A DNA stretch of 64,000 nucleotides, from positions 25,308,656 to 25,372,655 of the forward strand of contig CM055103.1 of NCBI GenBank assembly GCA_029204225.1, written 5' to 3'. The DNA comes from Diphasiastrum complanatum. Taxonomy: Eukaryota > Streptophyta > Lycopodiopsida > Lycopodiales > Lycopodiaceae. How positions within the stretch are numbered: the first letter of the stretch is position 1; every line of letters begins with the position of its first letter. The notes beneath the pieces were generated by a model, which made no database searches, had not been told where the DNA came from, and saw only the letters and a program-made list of their open reading frames with translations. Positions 24,768 through 37,383 of this stretch are shown one piece after another. The translations under genes and the position numbers were made by a program.

Positions 24768-25004
24768 ACCCCACTCTCTCTCTACTGCGTTCGCGCTCTC
24801 TCCCTATCCCTCGCTCTCACTGCGTTCACGCTCTTTCTCTCTCTATTGCGTTCATTCATGATCTTTCTCTCTCCACTGCGTTCACGGTCTCTCTTTGCTG
24901 CGTTCGCGCTCTCCTGTAAAACAATTAAAAAAAATGGGCCCTATATTATGCAAAATAATATAGGGCCCAAAAAGGCCCAAAAATCAGCCGAACGACAATT
25001 ACGT
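24430..25004. mobile_element. 575-bp inverted-repeat element filled with CT arrays
   Basis: The terminal inverted repeats are 26 bp with two mismatches (ACGTAATTG..GTTCGGCTGATTTTT at 24430-24455 and its complement at 24979-25004). Between them are CT arrays (24465-24536, 24607-24658, 24701-24764), a CTGCGTTCGCGCTCTC minisatellite-like stretch (about 24785-24915) and a perfect 14-bp hairpin GGGCCCTATATTAT (24936-24949 with 24955-24968). There is no coding capacity; Ser-Leu frames are repeat artefacts. I saw no target site duplication. Confidence 0.6.
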
Positions 25005-25129
25005 AACCCATAAAGGTGACTTGAAGATGAGCTTATGTTTTGCATGGCACCCCCACATCATCAATAGCAAGGCCTAAGTGGGTTTTCCATTTATAACTTA
25101 TTCAATTGGGTTGAGTATGGAGCATGTTG

Positions 25130-25745
25130 AAAAGATCCTAATAAAGGTGACGAAAAATCCTTCAAGGACATCACACTTTTTAGGAGTCTTATTGGCTCCT
25201 TGATACGGCTTACCATCACTAGACCCGACTTACGCTATTGTGTGCCCAAGTTGAGTCAATCTATGCAAGATCCAAAGATTCATCATTGGAAGATGGCCAA
25301 GAGGGTGCTAAGTTACATATCTTTATCACATGATTATGGTTTGCTTTATAAGAGTGAAGATCTATCCATTTTGCAAGTGATAATGTGTATCGAAAGTCCA
25401 CAAGTGCATATATTATCTTTTTTGGAGGAAATCTCATATCTTGGCTTTCCAAAAAGCAAGATACTATCTCTCTTTCTTCATGTGAGACTGAGTATAAAGC
25501 ACTCACTACATCAACAAAAGAAGTGCTTTGATCAAAAAGATTTTATTGGAGCTAAAGTGCATCAAAGAGGATGATCTACCATTGATCTATTTTGACAACA
25601 TCTCGTCCCAAGCCCTTGCAAACAATCCAATATTTCATGCAAGAAGCAAGCACATAGAAGTGGCACATCATTTTGTGAGAGAAAAGCCCATAAGCACTTG
25701 GTGCAACATTAACACTTTTCAAGCTATATACAGACTCTTCAACTA
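25130..25745 (+). pseudogene. copia RNase H remnant, family D
   Basis: The frames give ITLF..LIGSLIRLTITRPDLR, HHWKMAKRVLSYISLSHDYG, WLSKKQDTISLSSCETEYKA-like residues and ARSKHIEVAHHFVREK, with several frameshifts. It is the same family as 28500-29304. The SDSD active-site segment is lost. Confidence 0.8.
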
Positions 25746-26098
25746 GTTGATTTTTCAAAAATTTGGGGCATGAATTTCCATTTTACTAAAGTGGATCCCC
25801 AAAAAATACTTTAAGTTCATTCTCAATTATCCATCATTATGGACTTCTTATGTCTTCTTGACACATGGCATAGCATTTGTCCCATAAGCATTTATAAAAT
25901 TTAACTATGGGAAAAAAACATAAATAAGCCTCCCCATAATGCTTATTTACATTGTCTTTTAAAATTTTTATGCTTTTTTATCTCGAGTTGAATTGCAACT
26001 TTCTTCACGTTTTATTGCTCTTACAATATGGTAAGTCAGATTTTTTCTAGTTTATAGTCTCTCTCCTTTCTAGTTTTCTACTAAATAAAAAAAACAGG

Positions 26099-26163
26099 AG
26101 ACAGGCCACCCACCGCGGCGGGTGGGCTGTCTCTTTCTAACTTTTAAAAAAAAATAATTTAAG

Positions 26164-26236
<73 letters not shown>

Positions 26237-26302
26237 TATAGATAAGCAAGTTTTATAGAGACAACCCACCAACCCACCCGCCACAGTGGGCGGGCTATCT
26301 CT
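26099..26302. repeat. (TA)n array flanked by two GC hairpins
   Basis: Hairpin 26099-26132 (AGACAG..CCACCC and its complement) lies left of a TA array (26165-26241). A related hairpin 26257-26302 (AGAGACAACCCACC and its partner) lies right of it. A third relative is at 34333-34360. Confidence 0.8.
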
Positions 26303-27079
26303 TTTTTACTTTTTTTAGGATTATGAGAGGTTTCATGTTTAGATGTGAAAGTTTGCTATGTCTTTGAGCGGATCTTTAAAAGTTTTTGACTCCAATCCTG
26401 GTTTGGATCGCAAGTCTTGTACTGTGCAGGAATTGGATAGGGGCAATTTAATATTTCAGGCAAAGAAGATGCGCAGTTGTCCTACAGTCACATGTAGTGT
26501 TTCTCCCTCAACTCTTCTGAGCTTGATCATCTATGCTTTCGACAATTTATCATCCTCCCTTCTTATCCTCCATCTTCATCACAAATGTCAGCTTTATGAG
26601 GATAGCTACATTTTTGTGAATATTTTCTTTGACTGATAGCTTTATTTGACTGCTCACTTTATTTGGCATTCATTGCTCTACTTTTTCTTATTCTTCTTCC
26701 TATATTCATCATCTTGTTTTTGCTTTCATGCACTATTTAGATCTAGTTTTACTTATTGATGCTTCTTCGATAGCTCTCATTCGCTTCAAAATCTTATACT
26801 CTCTTGAGTGCCGGTTGATACTATCTTGCTCTTTATTAAGATGTGGTGTGCCACAAAAGGCAACATTGTGGTTACCATAGGAGCCAAGCCACGGTTGAAG
26901 TTTTTTTTTAGTTCTCTATTTGGCCTCGAGTTGCTCAATAGTCCATTCCGGAGCTGGATGAATAGCTTAACCTGTGATTGCGTTCTCTTGTCCTCTGCGC
27001 GAAAACGCCTCTGTTTGCGCTTTGTTTATTCTATAAAAAAAGATATTTTGTTTGCTTTGCGAACAAAGGATCGGAGGCG

Positions 27080-28113
27080 TCTATGACAGATCCGACAGCG
27101 ACCATTTTGAAGAAACAAAACGTTTCTGTTCACAAAGCCTTGCTAGCTTTCAGCCCTCTGCTTGACGAAGATGTTCGCGAACACGAAAGTCAAGAGATAC
27201 GAAGCACAAAAGTTTTGTGAACACCTGACGAGAAGACACAAACACGAAAGATTCACGAACGAGAATCTTTTGCGGTCCAACACAAGAAAGTCAGATGACA
27301 GAAACGAAACCAACGATGCGACACAAAAAAACGTCACAAAATCTTTTCTGTCCTCACGCTCCAAAGAGTACCAGCAAGATCATTCAAATACCTAGAAGTA
27401 TAGATGTCTGACCTGATGGCATGACATCATCAGATTCAATCTAGGTCGTGGCTAATCTGCCACTCTTGTAATTTCCTGATTAGTTGTAGATGCTTAATCA
27501 CTCTAATCTGAAAGGTTACATAGAGCGACTATATACTTACTGGATAATACTTGACACATATGAATATATGAACACACAGAAAAGTAGTCTGATGCTAGTA
27601 AGCAATCAAGACAAAAATACACACAAGAAGTCCGCCTGCGTGCAAGACGTGTTTAGTGATCAGGATCCATAGAGATCCACAAGTCCGCTAGTAAGCGAGA
27701 CATCCACTCGTGAAAGAATTGTATTTTTCTCACACCAACGCACTGCGTGGATCTACATATAGTGCTTGAAGAATCAGAGAAAATTAATAGATGATCTTGT
27801 AGCCATTGTGCACATGTCAATTTATGATGTATGATCTTGAATGCAAATGTGCCTTCTATTATTTGTGTGTTTGATTCTCCTATTCATTTAATTTCGCACA
27901 TCGGTTGAATTTGTTGAATGCTACATTAATTTATAAATGTAGATCAACAGTGCCTGACTACATTCTAGAGGACTGTAGGAGTGATTTAGTTGGCAGTGTC
28001 CATCGACCGCATCTGAACTCCATCCGAATCACATTGCACCGTGGTTGTTTCGCCTTTGCGACTGTTTTGCGAAACTTTCACGATTGCGATTGATTCCCGT
28101 GTTGAATCTTTAG
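27080..28113 (+). repeat. probable 5' LTR, left boundary uncertain
   Basis: The sequence just left of the primer binding site ends with CCCGTGTTGAATCTTTAG, an ending common in plant copia LTRs. The left limit is not resolved because no partner LTR is present in the window. 26320-27080 shows nothing I can name. Confidence 0.35.
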
Positions 28114-28126
28114 TGGTATCAGAGCC
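28114..28126 (+). other. primer binding site
   Basis: TGGTATCAGAGCC matches the 3' end of plant initiator tRNA-Met. It is followed about 100 bases later by a gag start, as in intact copia elements. Confidence 0.85.
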
Positions 28127-28227
28127 TACCTATCTTGTCATAATCTGACCTAGCCAAGAAGCTATCAGATCCAAGAGGCCTAGCATTCAGACAAACAACC
28201 ATCAACAAGAGAACAGACTCCAGAAGC

Positions 28228-28440
28228 AATGGCTTCAAACAGCAGCATGCAGAGCAAGATCTGCACAGTTCTTGATTCTTCAGGATCTAACTTTCTAGCC
28301 TGGAAAGTTAAGACATCACTGATAGTCAAGGGCAAATGACTCTTCCCCTGGGTGGATGGCACAGAATAGATGCCTACGACATCATGCAAGGAGCTACGCG
28401 AGTGGAGGGAGAAAAATGACAAGGCAGTAGCCTATTAAGC
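28228..28440 (+). pseudogene. copia gag N-terminal fragment
   Basis: From the ATG at 28228 the frame reads MASNSSMQSKICTVLDSSGS, then FLAWKVKTSLIVKGK and a stop, then FPWVDGTE and ELREWREKNDKAVAY. This is the Gag N-terminus of a copia element. The sequence then jumps near 28440 to RNase H, so nearly all of gag-pol is deleted. Confidence 0.75.
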
Positions 28441-28499
28441 TTCATTCCAGGAATAGAAGTCATAAGAGGATGTGATTTTAGCTTCATTTGTCAATCTAA

Positions 28500-29304
28500 G
28501 TATGCTACATCCATCTTAGATAGATTTGGTGAAAAATAGTAAAGTCATTGAGACTCCAATGGAGCCACACGTAAAAGCATCTATTGATGGTGAAGAAACA
28601 TCCTTTGAGGACATCACTTTATATAGAAGGCTTATAGGCTCCTTAATAAATTTGACTATAACTAGACCTAATCTTAGTCATAGTGTTGGAAAGTTAAGCC
28701 AATTCATACAAATTCCTTTAGTTTCACATTGGAAGATGGCCAAAAGAGTTTTTAGATATATCTCATCTACTAAGAATTTTGGCATATTGTATAGAGGGAC
28801 TAATATCGGCTTAAGAGCCTATAGTGACTCGGATTTCGCAGGTGAAAAATTGGATAGGAAGTCAATAAGTGCATTTTCCACTTTTCTATGTGATGGAGTA
28901 GTATCATGGCTTTCCAAAAAGCAAGATACAATCTCCTTATCTTCCCAAGAATCCGAATACAAGGCCTTGACATCAACATGAAAGGAGGTCTTGTGGCTCA
29001 AAAGGCTATTGGTTAAGCTACATGTCATTAAGGAGGAGATCTCAGTCATCTATTGTGACAAACAATCAGTTCAATCACTTGCCACTAATCCTTCATTCCA
29101 TGCAAGGAGCAAGCGCATCGAGATTGCTCATCATTTTGTGAGGGAGAAAGTGCAAGCCAAAGAGATCAAGCTCCAACATGTGCCATGTTGCTTGGCTGAT
29201 TTGTTTACTAAATCTTTACCTAAATATTCATTTGTCAAGCTTAGATCTTCAATTGGAGTGATTGATAGAAGTATCATAAGTTCCAAGGCTAGATATAGGA
29301 GGAG
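28500..29304 (+). pseudogene. copia RNase H and C-terminus, family D
   Basis: This is the best preserved RNase H in the window. It has MEPHVKASIDGEETSFEDIT, LINLTITRPNLSHSVGKLSQ, LRAYSDSDFAGEKLDRKSIS, LSSQESEYKALTS, a stop in place of a coding residue, then EVLWLKRLL, DKQSVQSLATNP, HHFVREKV and the C-terminal DLFTKSLPKYSF. A purine tract (ataggaggag) and a probable 3' LTR start (TGTGAAAAATTGCC at 29305) follow. Confidence 0.85.
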
Positions 29305-30480
<1,176 letters not shown>

Positions 30481-30689
30481 CATTTAATTGTTTAACTATT
30501 TCTACATATTTTCTTGATATCTCGCGATGTACAAGCCAATATAGCTTGGAACATGAAGTCATCAGTCAATATTTGTTATTTATCTATTACATTTGTTCTT
30601 TCTTGTTTAGTACAAAAAATGCAATGCATTGTAGTGGATGCATGGACAACATTTTTGTATAGAGCACATTGACAAAAATAGAAACACCT

Positions 30690-31050
30690 ATAATTGTGGA
30701 GTCATGGAAAATTTTATCCAAAAGAGTCGAGCAAGCACGACTGACACCAATTTACTCTCTTCTCAACTTGATTATTGTGGGACAATCAATGACATCCTCG
30801 AAGTTGGATTTAGGCAATTCAGCTTTTTCATATTTGATGTCAAATGGTTCAAAGTTAATTGCAATGGTCTCAATGCAATTGTGAGGAAAGATGAGAGTGG
30901 TTATTTTTCCATTAACTCCACCAAGCTTTGGATAGATCAAAGCGATACACTTGTTTTTCCTCAACAATGTGAGCAGGTACGTATATCTTCAAGTAATCAA
31001 TGCTTTTTTGATGTCAATCAATTGATTTTGAGTATACAAAAAATGCATAT
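30690..31050 (+). pseudogene. CACTA (En/Spm) transposon fragment, DUF4216-like
   Basis: The plus frame reads DYCGTINDILEVGFRQFSFF, IFDVKWFKVNCNGLN, RKDESGYFSINSTKLW and DTLVFPQQCEQV. This pattern (DYGII.DI.EL, F...WF, RDE.GF..VN...LW, D.FVLA.QA.QVFY) is that of the DUF4216 domain downstream of the TNP2 transposase in plant CACTA elements. No TNP2 domain or CACTA terminus is seen nearby, so it is a fragment. Confidence 0.65.
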
Positions 31051-31129
31051 TATGTGTATACCCAAGCAATTGTAACATAGCTATATATACTGATTACAAG
31101 TCAATGTTTATGGAAACATCTGACTATTT

Positions 31130-32440
31130 CATGAAATCGAACCTTTGTTGAGGAAGAATGTAAATGCAGATGTTGACTTATGACCGTCTACATCTCCTGC
31201 CCAACTTGCATCTGAATAACCACTGAGAATATTGAGTTTGTCGTTGTCGACTATTCTATAACAAATGCATAGGTCCATGGTTCCTTGAATATATCTCATC
31301 ACTTTAATGAGAGCCTTCCAATGTGTAATTCCAGGATTAGCCATAAACTAACTTAAGGAACTGACTACAAAAGCTATGTCTGGTCTAGTACAGATCATTA
31401 TGTACACAAGAGAACCTACCATTGAATGATAAGGGTATTCATGCATCTGCTCCTTCTCTTCTATCGTCCAAGGACATTGGTCTATCGACAATTTGAGTCC
31501 TAGGTCCATTGGTGAGTGAGCTAACTTGCAATTCATCAGATTATATTTGATCAACATATTGTAAATGTATCTCTAATGAGTAATGTAGATCAACTTCTAC
31601 TTCATGTCTCTTTGGATTTGAATACCAAGACAGTATTGAGCTTCGCCTAGATCTGTCATGTCGAATTCTGAAGACAACATTTGTTTCTCATCTTTTATTA
31701 GTTCAACACTGTTGTTGAAGAGAAGTGTGTCATCCACGTACAAAGTGATAATAATAAAATAATGCTGCATTGACTTGAAGTAGACATTCAAGTCTGAAGC
31801 ACTTGGTTCATAGCCATAATCGATAAGAAAAGTGTTGATCCTCTGAACCATCATATGGCAGATTGCTTCAAGCCATAACGTGCTTTGATTGAGTTTACAT
31901 ACATGATTCTTTTTACTTTCAATAATGTAACCTTCGGGCTATATCATGTAGATGTTTTCTTTGATAGCTCCATTGAGGTAAGCTATCTATACATCTATAT
32001 GATGTATCTCTAGATCGGCTACAATAGCGTATGATAGTAGAAGTCTAATTGAAGAATGCTTAACTAATGTATTAAAAGTCTCAGTATAGTCGACATTTTG
32101 GACCTGCAAAAATTCTCTCGCAACAAATCGAGCTTTTCTTCAATCCATGCTTCCATTCGCCTTGTATTTGATTTTGAAGATCCATTTGCAATCAACTACA
32201 GTTTTGTTGGCAGACAGTTCAACAATAGTCCAAGTCTGGTTCTTGATTAGAGATGAACATTCTCTATCCATGGCTTCCCTCCATAGATCAGAATCATACT
32301 AACTGAGTGCTTCTTTGACAATAGTCGGCTTTCTAATAAGATAAGCAATAGATTCTTTGATGTACCTTATAGATGGTCTATGCTCTCTTGATGATCTTTT
32401 GGGAGATAAATGAGGTTGATCGTTTGGAAGTATTTCTAGT
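31130..32440 (-). pseudogene. copia reverse transcriptase-RNase H remnant
   Basis: Read right to left: LWREAMDRECSSLIKNQTW, VDCKWIFKIKYKANGSMD, KARFVAREFLQVQNVDYTE, HHIDV.IAYLNGAIKENIYM, the catalytic LYVDDTLLFNN, FDMTDLGEAQYCLGIQI, YHSMVGSLVYIMICTRPDIA and GYSDASWAGDVDGHKSTSAF. All copia RT landmarks are present but interrupted by several stops. It is truncated inside RNase H at about 31130. Confidence 0.9.
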
Positions 32441-32776
32441 GTGTGCGGTGGCTAGATCTACTTATAGGTGTAGTATAGGGATGTAGAGATTCGTCCACTT
32501 TTTAGGTTTCTACCAAGGTTCAAACAGAAATGCGAAACTAAGACGTAATGATGGAAGCACTAAGGCTTACCCAACTAGTGCTCAAAACGGAAATGAAACT
32601 ATCTAAGGTGACAAAATACAAACCCTTGCTAAGGCTTACCCAACTAGCAAGGTGTTTAATCTAAATTCTACTTAACACCCAAAGGGTAATAAAATTATAT
32701 TGCGACTAATATTACGCAAATAAGCAATAAAGAACATGCCATAATAAACCGATGAAAAGGATTAGGTCATTGCAAC

Positions 32777-33162
32777 ATGGCTACATCAAGTAAATTCATG
32801 TTGGAAAGCAATGATAGGCTTACCTCAAGCAACTACTCTACATGGAAGGTGAGGATGAAATCACTTCTTCAAATGCATGAGTTGATGGATATTCTTGTAG
32901 GGTTGGAGGAGAGACCCTTGGTTCAACAAGATCAAGTGAGGTATGACAAGAGAGCTAAAAAAGCTCTACACATGATCAAGGTGAATATTACCAATGAGCT
33001 ACTCAAGGAGATTCGTAAGTGCAATTCATCTCGAGAGGCTTGGGAAGCTTTGAAGAAGCTTTATGAATCCAAGTATACTTCTAGAATGTTTACTCTAAGA
33101 AGATAAATTTTTCAAAGCATACAAAAGAAAGAAGAGAGTCCTAATATTTTTATTTTGAGAGT
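32777..33162 (+). pseudogene. copia gag fragment, family A
   Basis: ATG at 32777 begins MATSSKFMLESNDRLTSSNY, then STWKVRMKSLLQMHELMDIL, closely matching the gags at 45870 and 48426. A stop follows FTLRR near 33104. Homology ends sharply at 33162 (ESPNIFILRV). Confidence 0.85.
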
Positions 33163-34139
33163 GTGCAACCTACAACTCCACCTAGTACGTTCATGGCATT
33201 TGGGGTAGATTCGACCAAGGAGCCACCTAACTTATTTGGCAAAATACACCTACGCATCATATTATGCATCCAAATGTTGCAAGCTACAACCCCACCTAGT
33301 ATGTTAATGGCAATTGGGGCATGTTCGGCCAAAACCCACATGGCATAGTAACCCTTGGCTCCATTGAACGTTTTTTAGCCTGTCCAATTGGCCTGGCTCT
33401 ATCCTTCGACCAACAGAAATTTCGTCTTCAGGGTGGCGTCGTTTCGATGCAACTTTTCGTCGTGCTTGTTTTCTGCCTCCAAATAGAGTTGGAGCTGAGG
33501 ATGGTGTCGGTTGTGTCTCAAAAAATAATATCAATTATGTTTCTACTAGCTCGCTAACTAAAACCGTGGCAATTTCAGCTGTCTCCATCATTGTTTCTTC
33601 ACGTTTCCACATCATTTCATGCAAGTTATATAGTGCAATCATCCCATTGAGTAAATTTCCATGATATTTATGTAATGCACCAGTTGAGTCATGAATTTCG
33701 GGTGCCTCAGTATAATGAACTGTATCTGCGCAAGATACAACAAAATGGCGTTCTTCACCATTAGAACCCCGGGTCATAAATTCAACCCTTTCAATCAGCA
33801 TCATTTCCGGCATTATAATTGCGGAGATACTTTGGAGACAACAACGAAGACTTTCATGTACTACCCGCTGGAACTAGGCTTCTAAACAATTTTCCATGCC
33901 TTTGTAAAGAAAAATGGATTCGCATCACCAACGGGCATGAGGACAATTTCTTCTACTGCGTAAAATGCTTGCACACGTTAATTAATAAACAATATTACTA
34001 TGAGAATACGACAACATCAAGTTTTAAATATATGATAGTATATATCTGATAGTATATGTATGAAAGTATATATATGAATTTATGATAGATATGATTATTC
34101 AAGTTTTCTAAAATAGTTTATATATATAGATATGATAGA
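33163..34139. other. unassigned region with a 115-bp spaced direct repeat
   Basis: About 42 bases starting TGCAACCTACAACTCCACC at 33163 recur at 33278 with a few differences. A minus-strand frame of about 92 codons (33813-33535) and a plus frame near 33819-34049 (RRYFGDNNEDFHVLPAGTR and a CLCKEKW...CVKCLH cysteine pattern) have no family that I recognise. Confidence 0.35.
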
Positions 34140-35360
34140 ATGAGAGAGCCCACTCAAAATTTATCACAGGACTCGAATTTGTTCGACTTTGGGTAAAGAC
34201 TTGAAATTTACCAAAGGATCAAATTTTTTCAAAGACTCGAATTTTTGACCCTTTGTGTATTTTCTGACCCAAAGTAAAATCCGATCCTTTGTATATTTTT
34301 GATACTTTTTAAACTAATAAAACAAATCTGAAGAGCCCACCTACCGTGGCAGGTGGGCTCCTCTTTTTGCCAAAGGATCGAATTTTTTCAAAAAATCAAA
34401 TTTTTGCAAAGACTCGATTTTTTTGCAAAGACTTAAATTTTTCCAAATACTCAAATTTTAGACTCGAATTTTGGTAAAGACTCAAACTTTACCAAAGGAC
34501 TTGAATTTTTGCAAAGACTCGAATTTTTGATAGACTCGAATTTTTTCAAAGACTTGAAATTTATCAAAGGACTCGAATTTTGATAAAGGCTCGAAATTTA
34601 CCAAAGGACTTGAATTTTGGTAAGACTCGAAATTTCTGAAAGGACTCGAATTTTGGTAAAGGCTTGAAATTAACCACAGGATTCGAATTTTGGTAAAGAC
34701 TCGAAATCAACCAAAGGATTCAAATTTTAGCAAAGACTCAAATTTTTGAAAGGATCAAATTTTTGAAAAGACTTGAGGAGCCCACTTGGCGCGGCCACTT
34801 TTTAATTTTTTAGTGAGTTTTTTTTTAGTGAGAATTTGAGGTATGGTTACCCCCGCTCTATGTACTCGAGATTTGGCACCTATTATGCGGATACAGTCAC
34901 TCGAATTTTGGTAAGACTCAAATTTTTTACGGAATCGAATTTTTTCAAAGACTCAAAATTTACCAGAGGAATCGAATTTTGATAAAGATTCGAAATTTAC
35001 CAAAGGACTCAAATTTTAGCAAAGACTTGAATTTTTGAAAGGATCAAATTTTTGAAAAGATTCGAGGAGCCCACCCATCTCAATTTGTTTAGTGAGAGAT
35101 GGATAGCAATTGATCACTTCTTCCAAAGAAGAGAGACTTTATTACAGATTCAGATAACGAGACAGATATCCCTACTCCTAGGCAGAAGACCGGAGATGGA
35201 CAACCACTTGCTCCACTCCAGGATCATGCCACTCAAAAGAGGGTGCTCTGGTCATCATATACTTTTGCAAAAACTCAAATTTTAGTAAGGACTCGAATTT
35301 TTGAAAAGATTGAATTTTAGCAAGGATTGAATTTTTGAAAAGACATTTTTCTTTTTTTTT
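34140..35360. repeat. degenerate tandem repeat with CGAATTTT core
   Basis: Several dozen variants of AAAGACTCGAATTTTTG and AAAGGACTCGAATTTTGG, spaced about 17-20 bp apart and often paired into units of about 37-40 bp, cover about 1.2 kb. GC-rich GAGCCCACC segments interrupt it at about 34145, 34333, 34776 and 35067. Confidence 0.75.
34333..34360. other. GC hairpin GAGCCCACC
   Basis: GAGCCCACCTACC pairs with GGCAGGTGGGCTC, one mismatch, two-base loop region. It relates to the hairpins at 26099-26132 and 26257-26302. Confidence 0.8.
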
Positions 35361-35401
35361 AGTGAAAATTTATTTAGTGAGAGATAGATAGCAGTTGATC
35401 A

Positions 35402-37383
35402 TTTACTATGTTGTTGCAAGAAGACACGCGGAGGAACGAAGCCTCAAGTTCCTCAACTGATTCTCACGCCTTGCACACCAACAAGAGCATGACTAAACAG
35501 AAGAAGAAGAAAGGCCCGAAGCAATAAAAGCCAGACCATAAACTAGCACAGCACAAAGAATAGTCGAATCCGCAGACAAAGAAGAAGCTGTTTTGTAGAC
35601 AAGCGAAACAACCACGAAATTTAAGATTGTCGGATACTGCAAGCAAAGAACAACATCAAGGGACAGTCGAATCAAGTGGCAAATGCAGCTACAGAAGCTC
35701 CACAGTCTATTCAAGAAGCGGATCATGATGCCTTCATGACCAGCCATCAAGGAGCATCTAGCGACAATTCTTGGTTTCTGAATTTCTGTGCCACTTAGCA
35801 CATGACCAGTCTCATTGGCTATTTTGAGTCCTATACACCTTGTAGTACCAATAAATATATTCACCTTGGCGACAATTGCACACAAGATATTAAAGGTGAA
35901 GGTACTGTGAGATTGAACTTTGCAAATGATCAATCTAAGCTACTCTCTAAAGTCATGTATGTACCAAACTTATCTACAAATCTGTTCACTGTAAGCAAGA
36001 TCACAGATCTAGGACATAGAGTAGAATTCGAATGTGATCGATGCAAAGTAGTTGATAGGACAGACAAGATCCTAGCACTCAGAAAGAGACATGGATACTT
36101 GTATAAATTAAGTCATTGTTTTTCTGCCTCTAGTCAGATGCTCAGTACTTCTATTTGTGCAAATAAAAGTTTACTTTGGCATTATAGACTTTGTCACTTG
36201 AATTATGCTACTGTACAACAAATGTCTAGACAATCTATTGTTCTTGATCTCGACTATCCTTGTGATAAAGTCGAGTTACCTGTCTGTCAAGACTATCTAG
36301 TTGGTAAACAGACTAGGAAACCATTTAAATCAAGCCATCAGCATATTGCTAGAGGATTGTTAGACATTGTACATTCAGACATTTGTGGCCCGATGAAAAA
36401 TCCTTTGCTGAAAGATGCAAAGTATTTTATAACTTTTATCGATGAATTTTTCAGAATGACTATGGTATACTTTATAAAAAAGAAATTAGAAGCCTTCAAC
36501 TACTTCAAAATCTTCAAGGAGCGTGCAAAAAAGGAGACTGGAAGAACGATCAAGGCCCTAAGGTCAGACAATGGTGGAGAATATATCTCTACTGAGTTCA
36601 AGGAGTATTGCCAAAGCCAAGGCATTGAGTAGCAATTCATCACTCCTTATAGTCCTCAGTCTAATGGCTTAGTCGAGAGGAAGAACCGTACCCTAGTTGA
36701 ATCAGCCAAATGTATGCTAGCGCATGCATCGTTGCCCAAGAGATTTTGGGCTGAAGTTGTCTCCACTGCAACTTACATCCAGAATAGATGTTCGACCAAG
36801 CCCCTCTCAAGCAAGACACCCCATGAGGTGTGGACAGTCTCTAAGCCTTCTATGAAGAATCTAAGAGTGTTTGGATGCGTTGCCTATGCGCAGATCCTGA
36901 AAGACATGAGAAAGAAATTTGACTTCCAAGGTCTCAAGACCATTCTGATTGGATATACTTCATCTGATAACACATACAAGCTGTATGATCCTGATACCTA
37001 GCAAGTCGTACAACCTAGATACAGTCTGTATCAAGGATCAGTTCGTCGACATCAAAGGCAAGGATATTGCTCTAGGAGAACCTTCATCACCTGCCATTGA
37101 CATGACAATCAGAGCTTCGGGCTCAGGCATGTCCATTGTCGAACCACTACTTGACAGCAAATCAGATGAAGACGTTGCTGCAACCCAACAACAAGTTCCA
37201 AGAGTGGTTCATCAGTCGAATCCTCCCAGAAGATCAAGCCGAGTGTGCACACAGCCCACAAGGTATACTTTTGAGTCTGCGTATAAGGGAAGCTCCCTAA
37301 GATCCTGCTTACAAGACAATACACAATGGAAAACACACTATAGAGCAACAACCAACCAAGTAGATGCAACCAATCAACTCTAG
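35402..37383 (+). pseudogene. copia gag-protease-integrase remnant, family C
   Basis: Degraded gag (35402-35780) leads into a protease (HMTSLIGYFESYTPCSTNKY, LGDNCTQDIKGEGTVRL) and a GAG-pre-integrase (LLWHYRLCHLNYATVQQMSR). In the latter the final zinc cysteine is lost (CQDY for CxxC). The integrase core keeps DIVHSDICGPM, YFITFIDEFFRM, ALRSDNGGEYIS and, after an in-frame stop near 36630, SPQSNGLVERKNRTLVESAK, so the DDE residues are visible. A frameshift near 36998 moves to a frame ending PRRSSRVCTQPTRYTFESAY, the linker before RT. No RT follows. Confidence 0.9.
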
